NCBI RefSeq assembly: GCF_014127285.1
Contig: NZ_CP059901.1
Span: 1,054,001 to 1,118,000, forward strand
Length of the DNA: 64,000 nt
From: Mumia sp. ZJ1417
Lineage (GTDB): Bacteria; Actinomycetota; Actinomycetes; Propionibacteriales; Nocardioidaceae
Direction of reading: 5' to 3'
A program made the translations under genes and the position numbers. The notes under the pieces are model-generated. The model was not told the origin of the DNA. It saw only the letters and a list, made by a program, of their open reading frames with translations, and did no database searches. Below are positions 25,306 through 34,140 of this stretch, one piece after another; position 1 is the stretch's first letter, and each line of letters begins with the position of its first letter.

Positions 25306-25328
25306 TGCCCACCGTGCGCGGAGGCACC

Positions 25329-25334
25329 TAGATT
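25329..25334 (+). promoter_or_regulatory. Leaderless -10 box of the carbamate kinase operon
   Basis: TAGATT lies six bases before the ATG of the carbamate kinase gene, with no ribosome binding site. With the palindrome at 25289-25305 it forms a compact promoter. Confidence 0.45.
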
Positions 25335-25340
25335 CGTCGC

Positions 25341-26300
25341 ATGCGCCTCGTCATCGCCCTCGGCGGCAACGCCATGACCTCAGCGGACGGCTCTGCGCGC
25401 CCTGAGGATCAGCGGGCGGCGATCCAGTCCGCGATGCGCAGCGTCGCCGACCTCGTCGAGGCCGGACACCAGATCGTCCTCACCCACGGCAACGGCCCGC
25501 AGGTCGGCAACCTGCTGCTCAAGAACGAGATCGCCGCCGACGTCGTTCCGCCGGTCCCGCTCGACTGGTGCGTCGCGCAGACGCAGGCCACGATCGGCCG
25601 CCTGATCCTCGACGCGCTCGACGACGAGCTCGCACGGCGCGGACACCCGTCCCGTACGGCGGCGCTCGTGACTCGGACGATCGTCGACCGCGACGACCCG
25701 GGGTTCCTCGTCCCCACCAAGCCGATCGGCCGGTACGCCACCGCCGAGGAGGCAGCGGCGATGCGCGGCCACGGACAGCACTGGGTCGAGGTCCCGCAGC
25801 GGGGCTGGCGCCGTGTCGTCGCATCGCCGGAGCCGCGCGAGATCCCCGAGGTCGAGACCGTCCAGACGCTCCTCGACAACGGCTCCGTCGTCGTGTGCGC
25901 AGGCGGTGGCGGCATCCCGACGGTGCGCGAAGGCACGTCGTACGTCGGGGTGGAGGCCGTGATCGACAAGGACCTCACCGCCGCCCTGCTGGCTGATCAG
26001 GTCGGCGCCGACCTGCTCGTGATCGCGACCGACGTCGATGCCGCGGTCGTCGGCTTCGGGACACCGCAGGCCGAGCCGCTGGGCGCTGTCGGGGTCTCCG
26101 AAATCCGCCGGCTCGCGCAGGCCGGCGCCTTCGGAGCGGGGTCGATGGGCCCGAAGGTCGAGGCGATCACCCGGTTCGCCGCCCACACCGGCCGTACGGG
26201 CGTGATCACGTCGCTCCCGCACATCGACGACGCGGTCGCAGGTCGTACGGGCACGCGTGTCAGCCCCGACTCCGTCCCGACCGACCGCCTCCCCGCCTGA
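25341..26300 (+). CDS. arcC: Carbamate kinase
   Basis: This 319-residue enzyme catalyses the reversible reaction carbamoyl phosphate + ADP = ATP + carbamate. It has VIALGGNAM (about 4-12), [31 protein letters not shown], the [12 protein letters not shown] lysine/aspartate motif and [12 protein letters not shown] near the C-terminus; the length is normal. It is followed 44 bp later by the ring-opening amidohydrolase. No ornithine carbamoyltransferase or arginine deiminase gene is visible, so the carbamoyl phosphate most plausibly comes from the AllFGH-like enzyme at the left end (inference), as carbamate kinase AllK pairs with AllFGH in E. coli. Confidence 0.95.
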   Translation: MRLVIALGGNAMTSADGSARPEDQRAAIQSAMRSVADLVEAGHQIVLTHGNGPQVGNLLLKNEIAADVVPPVPLDWCVAQTQATIGRLILDALDDELARRGHPSRTAALVTRTIVDRDDPGFLVPTKPIGRYATAEEAAAMRGHGQHWVEVPQRGWRRVVASPEPREIPEVETVQTLLDNGSVVVCAGGGGIPTVREGTSYVGVEAVIDKDLTAALLADQVGADLLVIATDVDAAVVGFGTPQAEPLGAVGVSEIRRLAQAGAFGAGSMGPKVEAITRFAAHTGRTGVITSLPHIDDAVAGRTGTRVSPDSVPTDRLPA

Positions 26301-26344
26301 CCTACGTCCACGCCCACCGTTCACCCCCACCCGAGAGGATGCTC

Positions 26345-27451
26345 ATGCCAGCAGCGATCGAAGTACGCAAGGTCCCGATCCACTCCGTCGCCGACGCCAG
26401 CGAGCTCGAGAAGCTCATCGCCGACGGCGTGCTGGAGGCAGACCGCGTCATCGCGATCATCGGCAAGACCGAGGGCAACGGCGGCGTCAACGACTACACG
26501 CGCATCATCGCCGACCGCGCGTTCCGCGAGGTGCTCGTCGCCCAGGGGACGCGCTCGCCGGAGGATGTCAAGCAGGTCCCGATCGTCTGGTCGGGCGGCA
26601 CCGACGGGGTCATCAGCCCTCACGCGACGATCTTCGCGACGCTGCCCGACGACGCCGTCGAGCCCACCGACGAGCCGCGCCTGAGCGTCGGCTTCGCGAT
26701 GAGCGACGTGCTGCTGCCCGAGGACATCGGGCATACGCCGATGATCGAGAAGGTCGCGGAGGCCGTCAAGGTCGCGATGGAGCGCGCGGGCATCACCGAT
26801 CCTGCGGACGTCCACTACGTCCAGACCAAGACACCGCTGCTCACGATCGACACGATCCGCGATGCCAAGTCGCGCGGCAAGTCTGTGTGGACCGAGGACA
26901 CCCTCGCGTCGATGGACCTGTCCAACGGCACCACCGCGCTCGGCATCGCCGTCGCGCTCGGCGAGATCGAGATGCCGACCGACGCCGACGTGATGCACGA
27001 CCGCTCGCTGTACTCGTCGGTCGCGTCCTGCTCCTCGGGCGTCGAGCTGGACCGTGCGCAGGTCGTCGTGGTCGGCAACGTCCGCGGCATCGGCGGCCGC
27101 TACCGCATCGGTCACGGTGTCATGGACGACGCGCTCGACGCCGACGGCATCTGGGACGCGATCCGCTCAGCCGGCCTCGACCTGCCCGAGCGTCCGCGTA
27201 CCAGCGACCTGGACGGCAAGCTGGTCAACGTGTTCCTCAAGTGCGAGGCCAGCCAGGACGGCATGGTCCGCGGGCGCCGCAACGCGATGCTCGACGACTC
27301 CGACGTGCACTGGCACCGCCAGATCAAGGCGGCCGTGGGCGGCGTGACCGCTGCGGTCACTGGTGACCCGGCGGTGTTCGTGTCGGTGTCGGCGGCTCAC
27401 CAGGGGCCGGACGGGGGCGGCCCCGTCGCCGCCATCGTCGAGGCCTCCTGA
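26345..27451 (+). CDS. Ring-opening amidohydrolase (barbiturase/cyanuric acid amidohydrolase family)
   Basis: This 368-residue enzyme hydrolyses one C-N bond of a cyclic ureide. The family has three repeated domains, each with a Ser-Lys pair, and all are visible: Lys41 ([10 protein letters not shown]) with Ser83 (VWSGGTDG), Lys162 (VQTKTPLLT) with Ser230/231 (ASCSSGVEL), and Lys299 (FLKCEAS) with a Ser at 347-349 ([15 protein letters not shown]). ATG 26345 was preferred to 26339 because GAGAGG then has proper spacing. The family includes barbiturase and AtzD/TrzD cyanuric acid hydrolases. The uracil permease and molybdenum hydroxylase nearby favour barbiturase. Confidence 0.93.
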   Translation: MPAAIEVRKVPIHSVADASELEKLIADGVLEADRVIAIIGKTEGNGGVNDYTRIIADRAFREVLVAQGTRSPEDVKQVPIVWSGGTDGVISPHATIFATLPDDAVEPTDEPRLSVGFAMSDVLLPEDIGHTPMIEKVAEAVKVAMERAGITDPADVHYVQTKTPLLTIDTIRDAKSRGKSVWTEDTLASMDLSNGTTALGIAVALGEIEMPTDADVMHDRSLYSSVASCSSGVELDRAQVVVVGNVRGIGGRYRIGHGVMDDALDADGIWDAIRSAGLDLPERPRTSDLDGKLVNVFLKCEASQDGMVRGRRNAMLDDSDVHWHRQIKAAVGGVTAAVTGDPAVFVSVSAAHQGPDGGGPVAAIVEAS

Positions 27452-27465
27452 CCGCCTCTCAAGCC

Positions 27466-27503
27466 CCGGTGGCGTGGCCGATGGGGGTGGGCCACGCCAC
27501 CGG
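27466..27503. terminator. Hairpin terminator between convergent genes
   Basis: CCGGTGGCGTGGCC (27466-27479) pairs perfectly with GGCCACGCCACCGG (27490-27503) across a ten-base loop. It lies between the convergent amidohydrolase and DUF4333 genes and can serve both strands. There is no T tract. Confidence 0.6.
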
Positions 27504-27529
27504 CTCGGCGTACCGGTGCCACCGGGTGA

Positions 27530-27859
27530 CTAGGACGCCGGCTGCTCGTCGACCTTGAAGCCCATGCCGACCGTCGAACCCTCGACGGACTCGGCGGTGA
27601 CGGTGACCCCGTAGACGGTGTTGTCACCTGACACCCGCAGCTCGCACCGCAGCGTCGCGCCCTTCGTTGCCTCGAGGTCGTCGGGGCAGGTGATCTCGGG
27701 AGTCACACCCACCTGCGCGCCGAGCGCCTTCTCGGCCTCCTTCTCCACGTCCGACGCCTTCACGGCGCCACCTCCGCACGCCGAGAGCGTCAGCCCGAGG
27801 GCGACGGCGAGTGCGGACAGGGCGAGACGCGAGCGGTGTCGTAAGGCGGGGGTCGACAT
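27530..27859 (-). CDS. DUF4333 lipoprotein (paralogue)
   Basis: This 109-residue lipoprotein has the lipobox LTLSAC near residues 23-28 and a DUF4333 domain (VEKEAEKALGAQVGVTPEITCPDDLEATKGATLRCELRV, visible in parts). It is clearly related to the protein encoded at 24835-25134, with the same TCPDDLE/DCPGDLE and GATxxCEL positions. The ATG at 27859 begins the signal peptide. It is exported and lipid-anchored; function unknown. Confidence 0.85.
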   Translation of the reverse strand: MSTPALRHRSRLALSALAVALGLTLSACGGGAVKASDVEKEAEKALGAQVGVTPEITCPDDLEATKGATLRCELRVSGDNTVYGVTVTAESVEGSTVGMGFKVDEQPAS

Positions 27860-27888
27860 GGCCGTCGCTAGTCGGCCGTGCGGCGTTC

Positions 27889-28767
27889 TCAGCGTTCGGC
27901 CCGCTCCCACGCGCGCAGCAGGAAGTCGACCGTCGCCGCCGGCTGATCGACGGCGGGGGAGTGGCCCGCGCCTTCGATGACCACGACCTCCGTGCCGAGC
28001 CGCTCGGCCATCTCGTCCTGCACCGCGTACGGCCACGCGTCATCGGCGCTGCCGCGTGCGAGCGCGACCGGCACGCCGCTCGCCGCGAGCGCCCCGACCT
28101 GGTCCGGGGTGTCGAGCAGGTGCGTGGCGATCGCCGTGAGCGACTCGGGGACGCTGGCGAGGAACCGTCGCTTCACGAAGGCCTTGAGCTGCGGCGGTGC
28201 GTCGATGGCGGCGTTCCGCTGCGCGAAGACGACCTCGAGACCCACGACCGGCACGGCTGCCACGAAGGCGCGCAGCATCCGCACCGCCGCGTCCGGGTCG
28301 TCCGTGCGCGCCCGCACCCCGGCGTCGCCGAAGCCCGCGGGCCCCGAGCACAGCAGCGCGAGGCTCCGCCAGGCCGAGGTGTCGTCGAGCACCGCGTGCT
28401 GCGCGACCAGCCCGCCGAAGGAATGACCGACGAGGTGCGAGGCGCCGTACGGGGCGAGCGCCTCCTGGATCGCGAGCGCGTCCGCGGCGAAGCCTCGTAC
28501 GGTGTAGTCGTCGTCGGGTTTGCCGGGTGTCTCGTACTGGCCCCGCTGGTCGTACGAGGTCGCGTGCCAGCCGGCCTGCGCGAGCAGCGGCAGGACGAAC
28601 GCGAAGTCTTCCTTGCTGCCGGTGAACCCGGGCACGAGCAGCACGTGGCCCCGACGCGAGGTGCCAGCGGGGACGGGGGCGTCGAGCGCCGCGAACGTCC
28701 CGCGCGCGGTCGTGACCGCCCGCGGCGTCAGGGCTCCGAACGCCTCGGGGTCGGGTGAGGAGGTCAT
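27889..28767 (-). CDS. Alpha/beta fold hydrolase
   Basis: This 292-residue hydrolase has an oxyanion/early strand region LLVPGFTGSKEDF, YDQRGQYETPG, the nucleophile elbow GHSFGG (about 124-129), an acid in ARGSADDAWP and a C-terminal histidine in EGAGHSPAVDQP. No signal peptide is visible, so it is cytoplasmic. The ATG at 28767 overlaps the stop of the upstream SDR gene by four bases, so SDR and hydrolase form a two-gene operon. The substrate is not predictable from sequence. Confidence 0.88.
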   Translation of the reverse strand: MTSSPDPEAFGALTPRAVTTARGTFAALDAPVPAGTSRRGHVLLVPGFTGSKEDFAFVLPLLAQAGWHATSYDQRGQYETPGKPDDDYTVRGFAADALAIQEALAPYGASHLVGHSFGGLVAQHAVLDDTSAWRSLALLCSGPAGFGDAGVRARTDDPDAAVRMLRAFVAAVPVVGLEVVFAQRNAAIDAPPQLKAFVKRRFLASVPESLTAIATHLLDTPDQVGALAASGVPVALARGSADDAWPYAVQDEMAERLGTEVVVIEGAGHSPAVDQPAATVDFLLRAWERAER

Positions 28768-29522
28768 TCGGACACCTTCCGGCCTCGCTTGGCGACCGCG
28801 GCGACCAACCCCGCCGGGGCGTAGCGGGCGATCGTTGCCAGGACCTTGTAGCGCGCCGTGGGCACCGAGATCGGCTTGCCGTTGTCGAGGTCGCGCAGCG
28901 CGCCGCGGACCTGCTGGTCGGTGCTCGTCCACATCCACCGCGGCACGTCGCTCGGGTCGACGCCCATCCGCTGGTGGAACTCCGTACGGACGAAGCCCGG
29001 GCACAGCGCGGTCGTGACGACGCCCTCTGCGGCGAACTGGATGTTCATCCACTGGCTCAGGTTGACGATCCAGGCCTTGTGGGCCGAGTAGGTGCCGCGC
29101 GGGGTGAACGCGGCGACGCTCGCGACGTTGAGGATCTGGCCCGACCGGCGCGGGCGCATGACGTCGAGCGCCGCGGCCATGAGGTCCATCGGAGCCTTGA
29201 CCATCAGGTCGAGCTGCGCGTCCTCGGCGGCGACGTCGGTGTCGCCGAAGAACTTGCCGATCGACGATCCCGCGTTGTTGACGAGCAGGTCGATCCGGTG
29301 CTCGCGGACGGCATCGGCGACGCGTGCGACGCCGTCGCGTGTCGAGAGGTCGGCAGGCACGACGTGGACCGTACGGCCGGTTGCGCGCAGCTCGGTCGCG
29401 AGGGCGTCGAGACGGCCCTCGTCGCGGGCCACGAGCACGACGTCGTCGCCGCGCGCGGCGAGCGTGCGGGCGAAAGCCAGGCCGATGCCGGATGTGGCGC
29501 CGGTCACCAAGGCGAGAGACAT
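28764..29522 (-). CDS. Short-chain dehydrogenase/reductase
   Basis: This 252-residue classical SDR has TGATSGIGLAFA (about 7-18) for NAD(P), NNAG near 83-86, a catalytic Ser in NVASVAAF and a YSAHK dyad (Tyr and Lys, about 144-148). The ATG at 29522 follows AAGGATC at good spacing; upstream in-frame ATGs lack a ribosome binding site. It is the first gene of an operon with the alpha/beta hydrolase and diverges from the ParA-like gene 26 bp away. Confidence 0.92.
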   Translation of the reverse strand: MSLALVTGATSGIGLAFARTLAARGDDVVLVARDEGRLDALATELRATGRTVHVVPADLSTRDGVARVADAVREHRIDLLVNNAGSSIGKFFGDTDVAAEDAQLDLMVKAPMDLMAAALDVMRPRRSGQILNVASVAAFTPRGTYSAHKAWIVNLSQWMNIQFAAEGVVTTALCPGFVRTEFHQRMGVDPSDVPRWMWTSTDQQVRGALRDLDNGKPISVPTARYKVLATIARYAPAGLVAAVAKRGRKVSE

Positions 29523-29548
29523 GGGCAGATCCTTGCAGATCATGAAGA

Positions 29549-30343
29549 ATGGCCGACGTGACACCTCACACCGCGGACACACCGAGCGGCGCGCGGGTCC
29601 TGGCGGTGGCTAACCAGAAGGGCGGCGTCGCCAAGACCACGACGGTCGCGTCCCTGGGTGCAGCCCTCGCCCAGCGGGGCAAGCACGTGCTGCTGGTCGA
29701 CCTCGACCCGCAGGCGAGCCTCACGTTCTCCCTCGGTGTCGATCCCGAGGAGCTCGACCTGTCCGTACGCGAGGTGCTGCTCGGCGAGAAGGAGCCGAGC
29801 GACGTCATCGTCGTGACGGACGAGGCCGTGCACCTCCTCCCGTCGACGATCGAGCTCGCCCAGGCAGAGGAGACGCTCGCGACCCGCACGGGACGGGAGC
29901 AACGGCTGCGTGTCGCGCTGGAGAGCGTGGCCGGCGACTACGACTGGATCATCCTCGACTGCCCGCCCTCGCTCGGCGTGCTGACCGCGGCGGCGCTCAC
30001 GGCGGCGACGGACCTGCTGATCCCGCTGCAGTGCGAGACGCTTGCGCACCGCGGTGTGGGCCAGCTCCTCGACACGGTGCACGACGTACGGACCTACACG
30101 AACCCGGGCCTGCGCATCCTCGGTGTGCTTCCAACGGCCTACGACGGGCGTACGAAGCACGCGCGTGCCGTGCTCGAGGCGATCACGTCGTCGTACGGGC
30201 TGGACGTCGTCGAACCCGCGATCCCGAGGACGGTGCGCTTCGCCGAGGCACCCGCGTACGGGCAGTCGATCCTGCGGACGGCGGCCAGCCATCGAGGGGC
30301 GCAGGCCTACCGCGACGTGGCCGACGCCCTCCTCGCATCCTGA
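29549..30343 (+). CDS. ParA/Soj-family ATPase (orphan)
   Basis: This 264-residue ATPase has the deviant Walker A KGGVAKTTT (about 24-32), the Walker A' region VDLDPQAS and LDCPPSLG. No ParB gene or parS site is visible beside it, so it is an orphan ParA-like protein rather than the chromosome-segregation ParA. From memory it corresponds to Rv3213c at the same end of the mycobacterial neighbourhood. Orphan ParA proteins position membrane or cytoplasmic cargo. Its role here is not known. Confidence 0.92.
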   Translation: MADVTPHTADTPSGARVLAVANQKGGVAKTTTVASLGAALAQRGKHVLLVDLDPQASLTFSLGVDPEELDLSVREVLLGEKEPSDVIVVTDEAVHLLPSTIELAQAEETLATRTGREQRLRVALESVAGDYDWIILDCPPSLGVLTAAALTAATDLLIPLQCETLAHRGVGQLLDTVHDVRTYTNPGLRILGVLPTAYDGRTKHARAVLEAITSSYGLDVVEPAIPRTVRFAEAPAYGQSILRTAASHRGAQAYRDVADALLAS

Positions 30344-30415
30344 CCCTACGAGCGCACCCGCGAGTCGTCTGTTGGGCCTCCGAGACCCGCCCTTCTTCAC
30401 GACCTCCAAACCCCG

Positions 30416-30421
30416 TACGCT
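30416..30421 (+). promoter_or_regulatory. Leaderless -10 box of the L,D-transpeptidase gene
   Basis: TACGCT lies six bases before the GTG start at 30428, with no Shine-Dalgarno. Confidence 0.35.
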
Positions 30422-30427
30422 GACCGC

Positions 30428-31204
30428 GTGACCACGCGCGGTGACCGTCCTGGGAATTCGGGGGGACGACACAGTGCGCAGCGTGCCCGCCGCCGGACCT
30501 GGCGGCTGTGGAGCGCCGCGTTCGTGGTCGCAGGCCTCGGTGCGAGCGCGGTCGCGTTCTACGACGACGCGCTGCCCCTGCTCCCGGTCGGCGCGACCGG
30601 CGGGACTGCGGCGGCGCCGCTCGCGGGCGAGATCCCGTTCGCCGCAGGCGTCTCCGCCTACACGCCCGAGGTGCCGCCGGCTGTCGAGACGCCGGTCGAT
30701 CCGCCTGCGTCGCGCAGCGCCGACCGTCCCGCGGTCCCGACGCCTGCACCCAGCCCCGAGCCCGTGGCGACCGCGGCCGCGGCGCCGCCGGCAGTGCCTG
30801 CGGTGCCGGCGAAGTCCGGTGAGGGTCGACGCATCGTGTTCTCGATGAGCGAGCAGAGGGTGTGGCTGGTCAAGGCCAGCGAGCGCGTCGCCCGGACGTA
30901 CGCCGTCTCCGGGAGCAAGCACGACAACCTCGACCCCGGCTCGTACGAGGTCTACTCGCGCTCACGCCACGCGACGTCGTACGACTTCGGCAGCACCATG
31001 GACTACTTCGTCCGGTTCACGCGCGGCGACAACGCGCCCATCGGCTTCCACACGATCCCGGTCGACGAGGACGGGAAGGCGCTCCAGACGCGCTCCCAGC
31101 TCGGCAAGCCGCTCTCGTCCGGATGCGTGCGCCAGTGGCGCAAGGACGCGATCGCGCTGTGGGAGTTCGCGCCGGTCGGCACGACGGTGGTCGTCGTCGC
31201 CTGA
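30428..31204 (+). CDS. L,D-transpeptidase (YkuD) family protein
   Basis: This 258-residue protein has an N-terminal basic segment, one transmembrane helix (about 27-50) and a Pro/Ala-rich spacer (about 60-125). The C-terminal YkuD-like domain (about 132-258) has the signature GFHTIPVD with SSGCVRQW, giving the catalytic His and Cys. Such enzymes make 3-3 peptidoglycan cross-links or attach proteins outside the membrane. The spacing between His and Cys and the WLVKASERVARTYAVSGSKH opening resemble the shorter L,D-transpeptidase group. The GTG start lies behind TACGCT and is probably leaderless. Confidence 0.85.
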   Translation: MTTRGDRPGNSGGRHSAQRARRRTWRLWSAAFVVAGLGASAVAFYDDALPLLPVGATGGTAAAPLAGEIPFAAGVSAYTPEVPPAVETPVDPPASRSADRPAVPTPAPSPEPVATAAAAPPAVPAVPAKSGEGRRIVFSMSEQRVWLVKASERVARTYAVSGSKHDNLDPGSYEVYSRSRHATSYDFGSTMDYFVRFTRGDNAPIGFHTIPVDEDGKALQTRSQLGKPLSSGCVRQWRKDAIALWEFAPVGTTVVVVA

Positions 31205-31227
31205 CGTGCGTCGGGCCTCAGAAACGG

Positions 31228-31276
31228 CGGTGCCTCAGCGTCCACAGGTGATCGACCTGTGGACGCTGAGGCACCG
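31228..31276. terminator. Bidirectional terminator hairpin, 22-bp stem
   Basis: CGGTGCCTCAGCGTCCACAG with following GT (31228-31249) pairs perfectly with its inverse at 31255-31276 around a five-base loop, GATCG. It sits between the convergent L,D-transpeptidase and DEAD-helicase genes. The stem is unusually long and perfect. Confidence 0.75.
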
Positions 31277-31296
31277 ATCCGTGCGTGGGAGTGGGG

Positions 31297-32925
31297 TCAC
31301 TCGCCCCCGTCAGCCGCCACGGGTGCTGCGCCGTCGGCGGAGCTCCCGCTCGAGGGACGACGACGCCGGCGACGACGACGCGGGGCGTCCGAACGCTCCT
31401 CGCCGGACTCTGGAGGAGCACCGGCATCGGCAGTGGCAGCAGCCGGTGCGGCCGCACCGGACGACTCGCCACCCGAGGCATCCGCGGTCTCATCGACCGG
31501 CTTGCCGCCGCGGGTGCGGCTGCGGTTGCGACGCGTGCGTGCAGGACGCTCGCCGTCGCGGTCGGTCCGCTCGCCGCGGGCCGGACGGTCGGCCTTGGGC
31601 GCGACCGGAGCCGGAGGCTTGAGGCGGCCCGTCACGTCGGCGGAGATGCCGAGGTCGTGGAAGACGTGCTCCGACGTCGAGTACGTCTCGACCGGCTCGT
31701 CGAAGGGCAGCCCGAGGTCGCGGTTGATCGTCTTCCAGCGTGCCACGTCGGCCCAGTCGACCAGCGTGATCGCGTTGCCGCTCTTGCCGGCGCGCCCCGT
31801 CCGTCCGATGCGGTGGACGTAGGTGTTGGAGTCCTCCGGGCAGCTGAAGTTGATGACGTGCGTGACGTCGGCGACGTCGATGCCGCGGGCGGCGACGTCG
31901 GTCGCGACCAGCGCGTCGATCTTGCCCTCGCGGAACTTCGCCATCGCCTTCTCGCGCGCCACCTGCGCCATGTCACCGTGCAACGGTGCGGCGTTGAAGC
32001 CACGCTCGACCAGGTCGTCGGCGAGGCGCTGCGCCGCGCGCTTCGTCCGCGTGAACACGACCGCGCGACCGAAGTCGTCGGCCTGCATGACGCGGGCGAC
32101 GATCTCGGGCTTGTCGAGGTCGTGGGCCTGGTAGACGAACTGCGCGGTGGCCGGCACCATCGCCGAGTCCGTGCTGGACTCCGCGCGGATGTTGACCGGG
32201 TGCCGCATGTGCGTACGCGCGAGCGCGACGATCGCGCCCGGCATCGTCGCCGAGAAGAGCATGGTCTGGCGCAGCTCCGGCGTGCGCGAGATCAGCGCCT
32301 CGACGTCGGGCAGGAACCCGAGGTCGAGCATCTCGTCGGCCTCGTCGAGGACGAGCGCCTTCACGTGGGAGAGGTCGAGCGCCTTGCGCTTGGCCAGGTC
32401 GAGCAGGCGACCCGGGGTGCCGATGACAAGCTCGACACCGTTCTCGAGCGCCTCGAGCTGCGGCTCGTACGGGACACCGCCGTAGACGGTGAGCACGCGC
32501 GTGCCGCGCTTGGCGGAGGCGGCAGAGACGTCGGCCGACACCTGGAGCGCGAGCTCGCGGGTCGGGGCGATCATCAGCGCCTGCGGCTTGCCGGGCGCCG
32601 ACAGCATCTCGAACTCGGGGTCGTGCGGGGCGATCGCGCGCTGCACGACGGGGATGGCGAAGGCCAGCGTCTTGCCCGTACCGGTACGGGCCTGTCCGAT
32701 CAGGTCGTTGCCGAGCAACGCGATGGGGAGAGTCATCTCCTGGATCGGGAATGCATCGATGATGCCCTGGGTCTCCAGGGCTTCGACGATCTCTGGGAGA
32801 ACGCCCAGGTCTTTGAACGTGGTCAGGGGTCTACTCGTTTTCTTTGTCGAACGTGCCGCGCGTCTTTGGCGGCCTGGTCTCCTGTGGTCGTACGCGGCGC
32901 CGGACCCGGCATCGGGACGGCGCAT
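31297..32925 (-). CDS. DEAD-box RNA helicase (RhlE/CshA-like)
   Basis: The core has the Q motif FPIQEM, Walker A ARTGTGKT, VLDEADEM, FSATMP and HRIGRTGRAG in order, followed by a basic Arg/Ala-rich tail of about 100 residues (RRRRRRRR near the end). The family unwinds structured RNA in ribosome assembly and cold adaptation. The start is uncertain: homology begins at TTFKDLGVLPEIVEALE (codons from 32823), there is no ribosome binding site, and in-frame candidates are ATG 32925, ATG 32955 and GTG 32982. A -10-like TAGACT at 32987-32992 (minus) would start transcription near 32980. It diverges from the ferritin-like gene. Confidence 0.9.
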   Translation of the reverse strand: MRRPDAGSGAAYDHRRPGRQRRAARSTKKTSRPLTTFKDLGVLPEIVEALETQGIIDAFPIQEMTLPIALLGNDLIGQARTGTGKTLAFAIPVVQRAIAPHDPEFEMLSAPGKPQALMIAPTRELALQVSADVSAASAKRGTRVLTVYGGVPYEPQLEALENGVELVIGTPGRLLDLAKRKALDLSHVKALVLDEADEMLDLGFLPDVEALISRTPELRQTMLFSATMPGAIVALARTHMRHPVNIRAESSTDSAMVPATAQFVYQAHDLDKPEIVARVMQADDFGRAVVFTRTKRAAQRLADDLVERGFNAAPLHGDMAQVAREKAMAKFREGKIDALVATDVAARGIDVADVTHVINFSCPEDSNTYVHRIGRTGRAGKSGNAITLVDWADVARWKTINRDLGLPFDEPVETYSTSEHVFHDLGISADVTGRLKPPAPVAPKADRPARGERTDRDGERPARTRRNRSRTRGGKPVDETADASGGESSGAAAPAAATADAGAPPESGEERSDAPRRRRRRRRPSSGSSADGAAPVAADGGE

Positions 32926-33040
32926 GCACGCGACCGCGCGGCCCGGCGACTGCATTGTGGTGGTTGATCCACGCCTGGGCACTACCAGTCTATCCCCTTG
33001 CCCTGACCGGACGGGCAGGCTCGCCCCGGACGCAGGTGGC

Positions 33041-33046
33041 TAGGCT
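33041..33046 (+). promoter_or_regulatory. Leaderless -10 box of the ferritin-like gene
   Basis: TAGGCT lies six bases before the ATG at 33053, with no Shine-Dalgarno. The DEAD-helicase promoter faces away from it about 50 bp to the left. Confidence 0.45.
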
Positions 33047-33052
33047 GCCGTC

Positions 33053-33778
33053 ATGGCCGATTCGACGAGCTCCTCTGACCCTGACGCCGCTGCACGCACG
33101 CCGCTGCTCGACGGCGACCCGCTCTACCGCGAAGGCGTCATCGAGCTGCTCGGCGTCATCGCGTACGGCGAGCTGTCGGCCTTCGAGCGGCTCGCCGAGG
33201 ACGCCAAGCTCGCACCGTCCCTGCGGGACACGGCCGAGCTCGCGCAGATGGCGAACATCGAGTTCTCCCACTTCCTGGGGCTGCGCGACCGGCTGGAGTC
33301 GCTCGGGATCGACCCGTACGAGGCGATGGCCCCGTTCGAGGAGAGCTTCACCCGCTTCCACGTCAAGACCGCGCCGGCGGACTGGCTCGAGGGTCTCGTG
33401 AAGGCGTACGTGGGCGACGGCCTGGCCGCCGACTTCTACCGCGAGATCGCGGCGTACCTCGACGTCGACACCCGGGCGCTCGTGCTCGACAGCCTGGCGG
33501 GGACGGGGGATTCCGCGTTCGTGGTGACGCGGGTGCGCGAGGCGATCGAGGAGGATCCGCGCGTCGCGGGTCGGCTCGCGCTGTGGGGCCGGCGGCTGAT
33601 GGGCGAGGCGCTGAGCCAGGCGCAGCTCGTGGCCGCGGAGCACGACGGACTCACCGCGGTGTTCGTTGGTGGTGTCGATCGGGCGACGGGGATGGACCTG
33701 GCCGCGATCGGGCGGATGTTCGCGCGGATGACCGAGAACCACGCAGCGCGGATGGCCGAGCTCGGACTGCAGTCCTGA
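33053..33778 (+). CDS. Ferritin-like fold protein (MiaE-like / Rv3210c-type)
   Basis: This 241-residue helical protein matches the actinobacterial ferritin-like fold family found beside RhlE helicases. Candidate metal ligands are Glu in YGELSAFERLAED (about 43-55), the E-x-x-H pair in NIEFSHF (about 72-78) and a late TENHAARMAE segment. Function is not established; members resemble tRNA hydroxylases of the MiaE type. The gene lies between the DEAD helicase and DUF3107, as I recall from mycobacteria, which supports the assignment. Confidence 0.85.
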   Translation: MADSTSSSDPDAAARTPLLDGDPLYREGVIELLGVIAYGELSAFERLAEDAKLAPSLRDTAELAQMANIEFSHFLGLRDRLESLGIDPYEAMAPFEESFTRFHVKTAPADWLEGLVKAYVGDGLAADFYREIAAYLDVDTRALVLDSLAGTGDSAFVVTRVREAIEEDPRVAGRLALWGRRLMGEALSQAQLVAAEHDGLTAVFVGGVDRATGMDLAAIGRMFARMTENHAARMAELGLQS

Positions 33779-33803
33779 GCCCGGCCCCTCCGCTGGTCGA
33801 GTC

Positions 33804-34028
33804 CTAGGACTCGCCGAACCCGACCCGGCGGGCGCCGTCGCCCGAGAACTCGAGGTAGAGCACCTTTTCCACCGGCACCACGACGCTGCGGCCGCGGTCG
33901 TCGGACAGCGCCAGGAGACCATCCCCGGTGCCTGCGTCCTTGAAGGCCTGCAGGACCGCGTCCTGGCTCTCCTTGGTCTCCAGCGACAGCTCGCGCGGGC
34001 TGTGCTGGACGCCGATCCGTACCTCCAC
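33804..34028 (-). CDS. DUF3107 protein
   Basis: This 74-residue protein is a DUF3107 family member (mycobacterial TB9.4/Rv3208A type): EVRIGVQHSPRELSLET at the start and VVVPVEKVLYLEF near residue 55. The GTG at 34028 follows GAGAGG at six bases; the ATG at 34085 is too far upstream. It is convergent with the ferritin-like gene. Function unknown; it is a conserved small actinobacterial protein. Confidence 0.88.
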   Translation of the reverse strand: MEVRIGVQHSPRELSLETKESQDAVLQAFKDAGTGDGLLALSDDRGRSVVVPVEKVLYLEFSGDGARRVGFGES

Positions 34029-34140
34029 GTCGTGCCTCTCTTCTGTGTCACGGTGCGCACTCCGGGGCTGGAGGCGCAGGTTCACGCTATCTCGGGTCGC
34101 GCCGGGTGATCACGCGCGTTCGCTGCGCGCGTACGGGGCG

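Noticed and set aside
29549-30343. Chromosome or plasmid partition locus
   Set aside because: There is no parB gene or parS-like palindrome beside the ParA-like gene.
32926-32982. GTG at 32982 as the firm start of the DEAD helicase
   Set aside because: It lies only four bases after the -10-like TAGACT, too close for the transcript to include it reliably; conserved sequence starts about 50 codons later.
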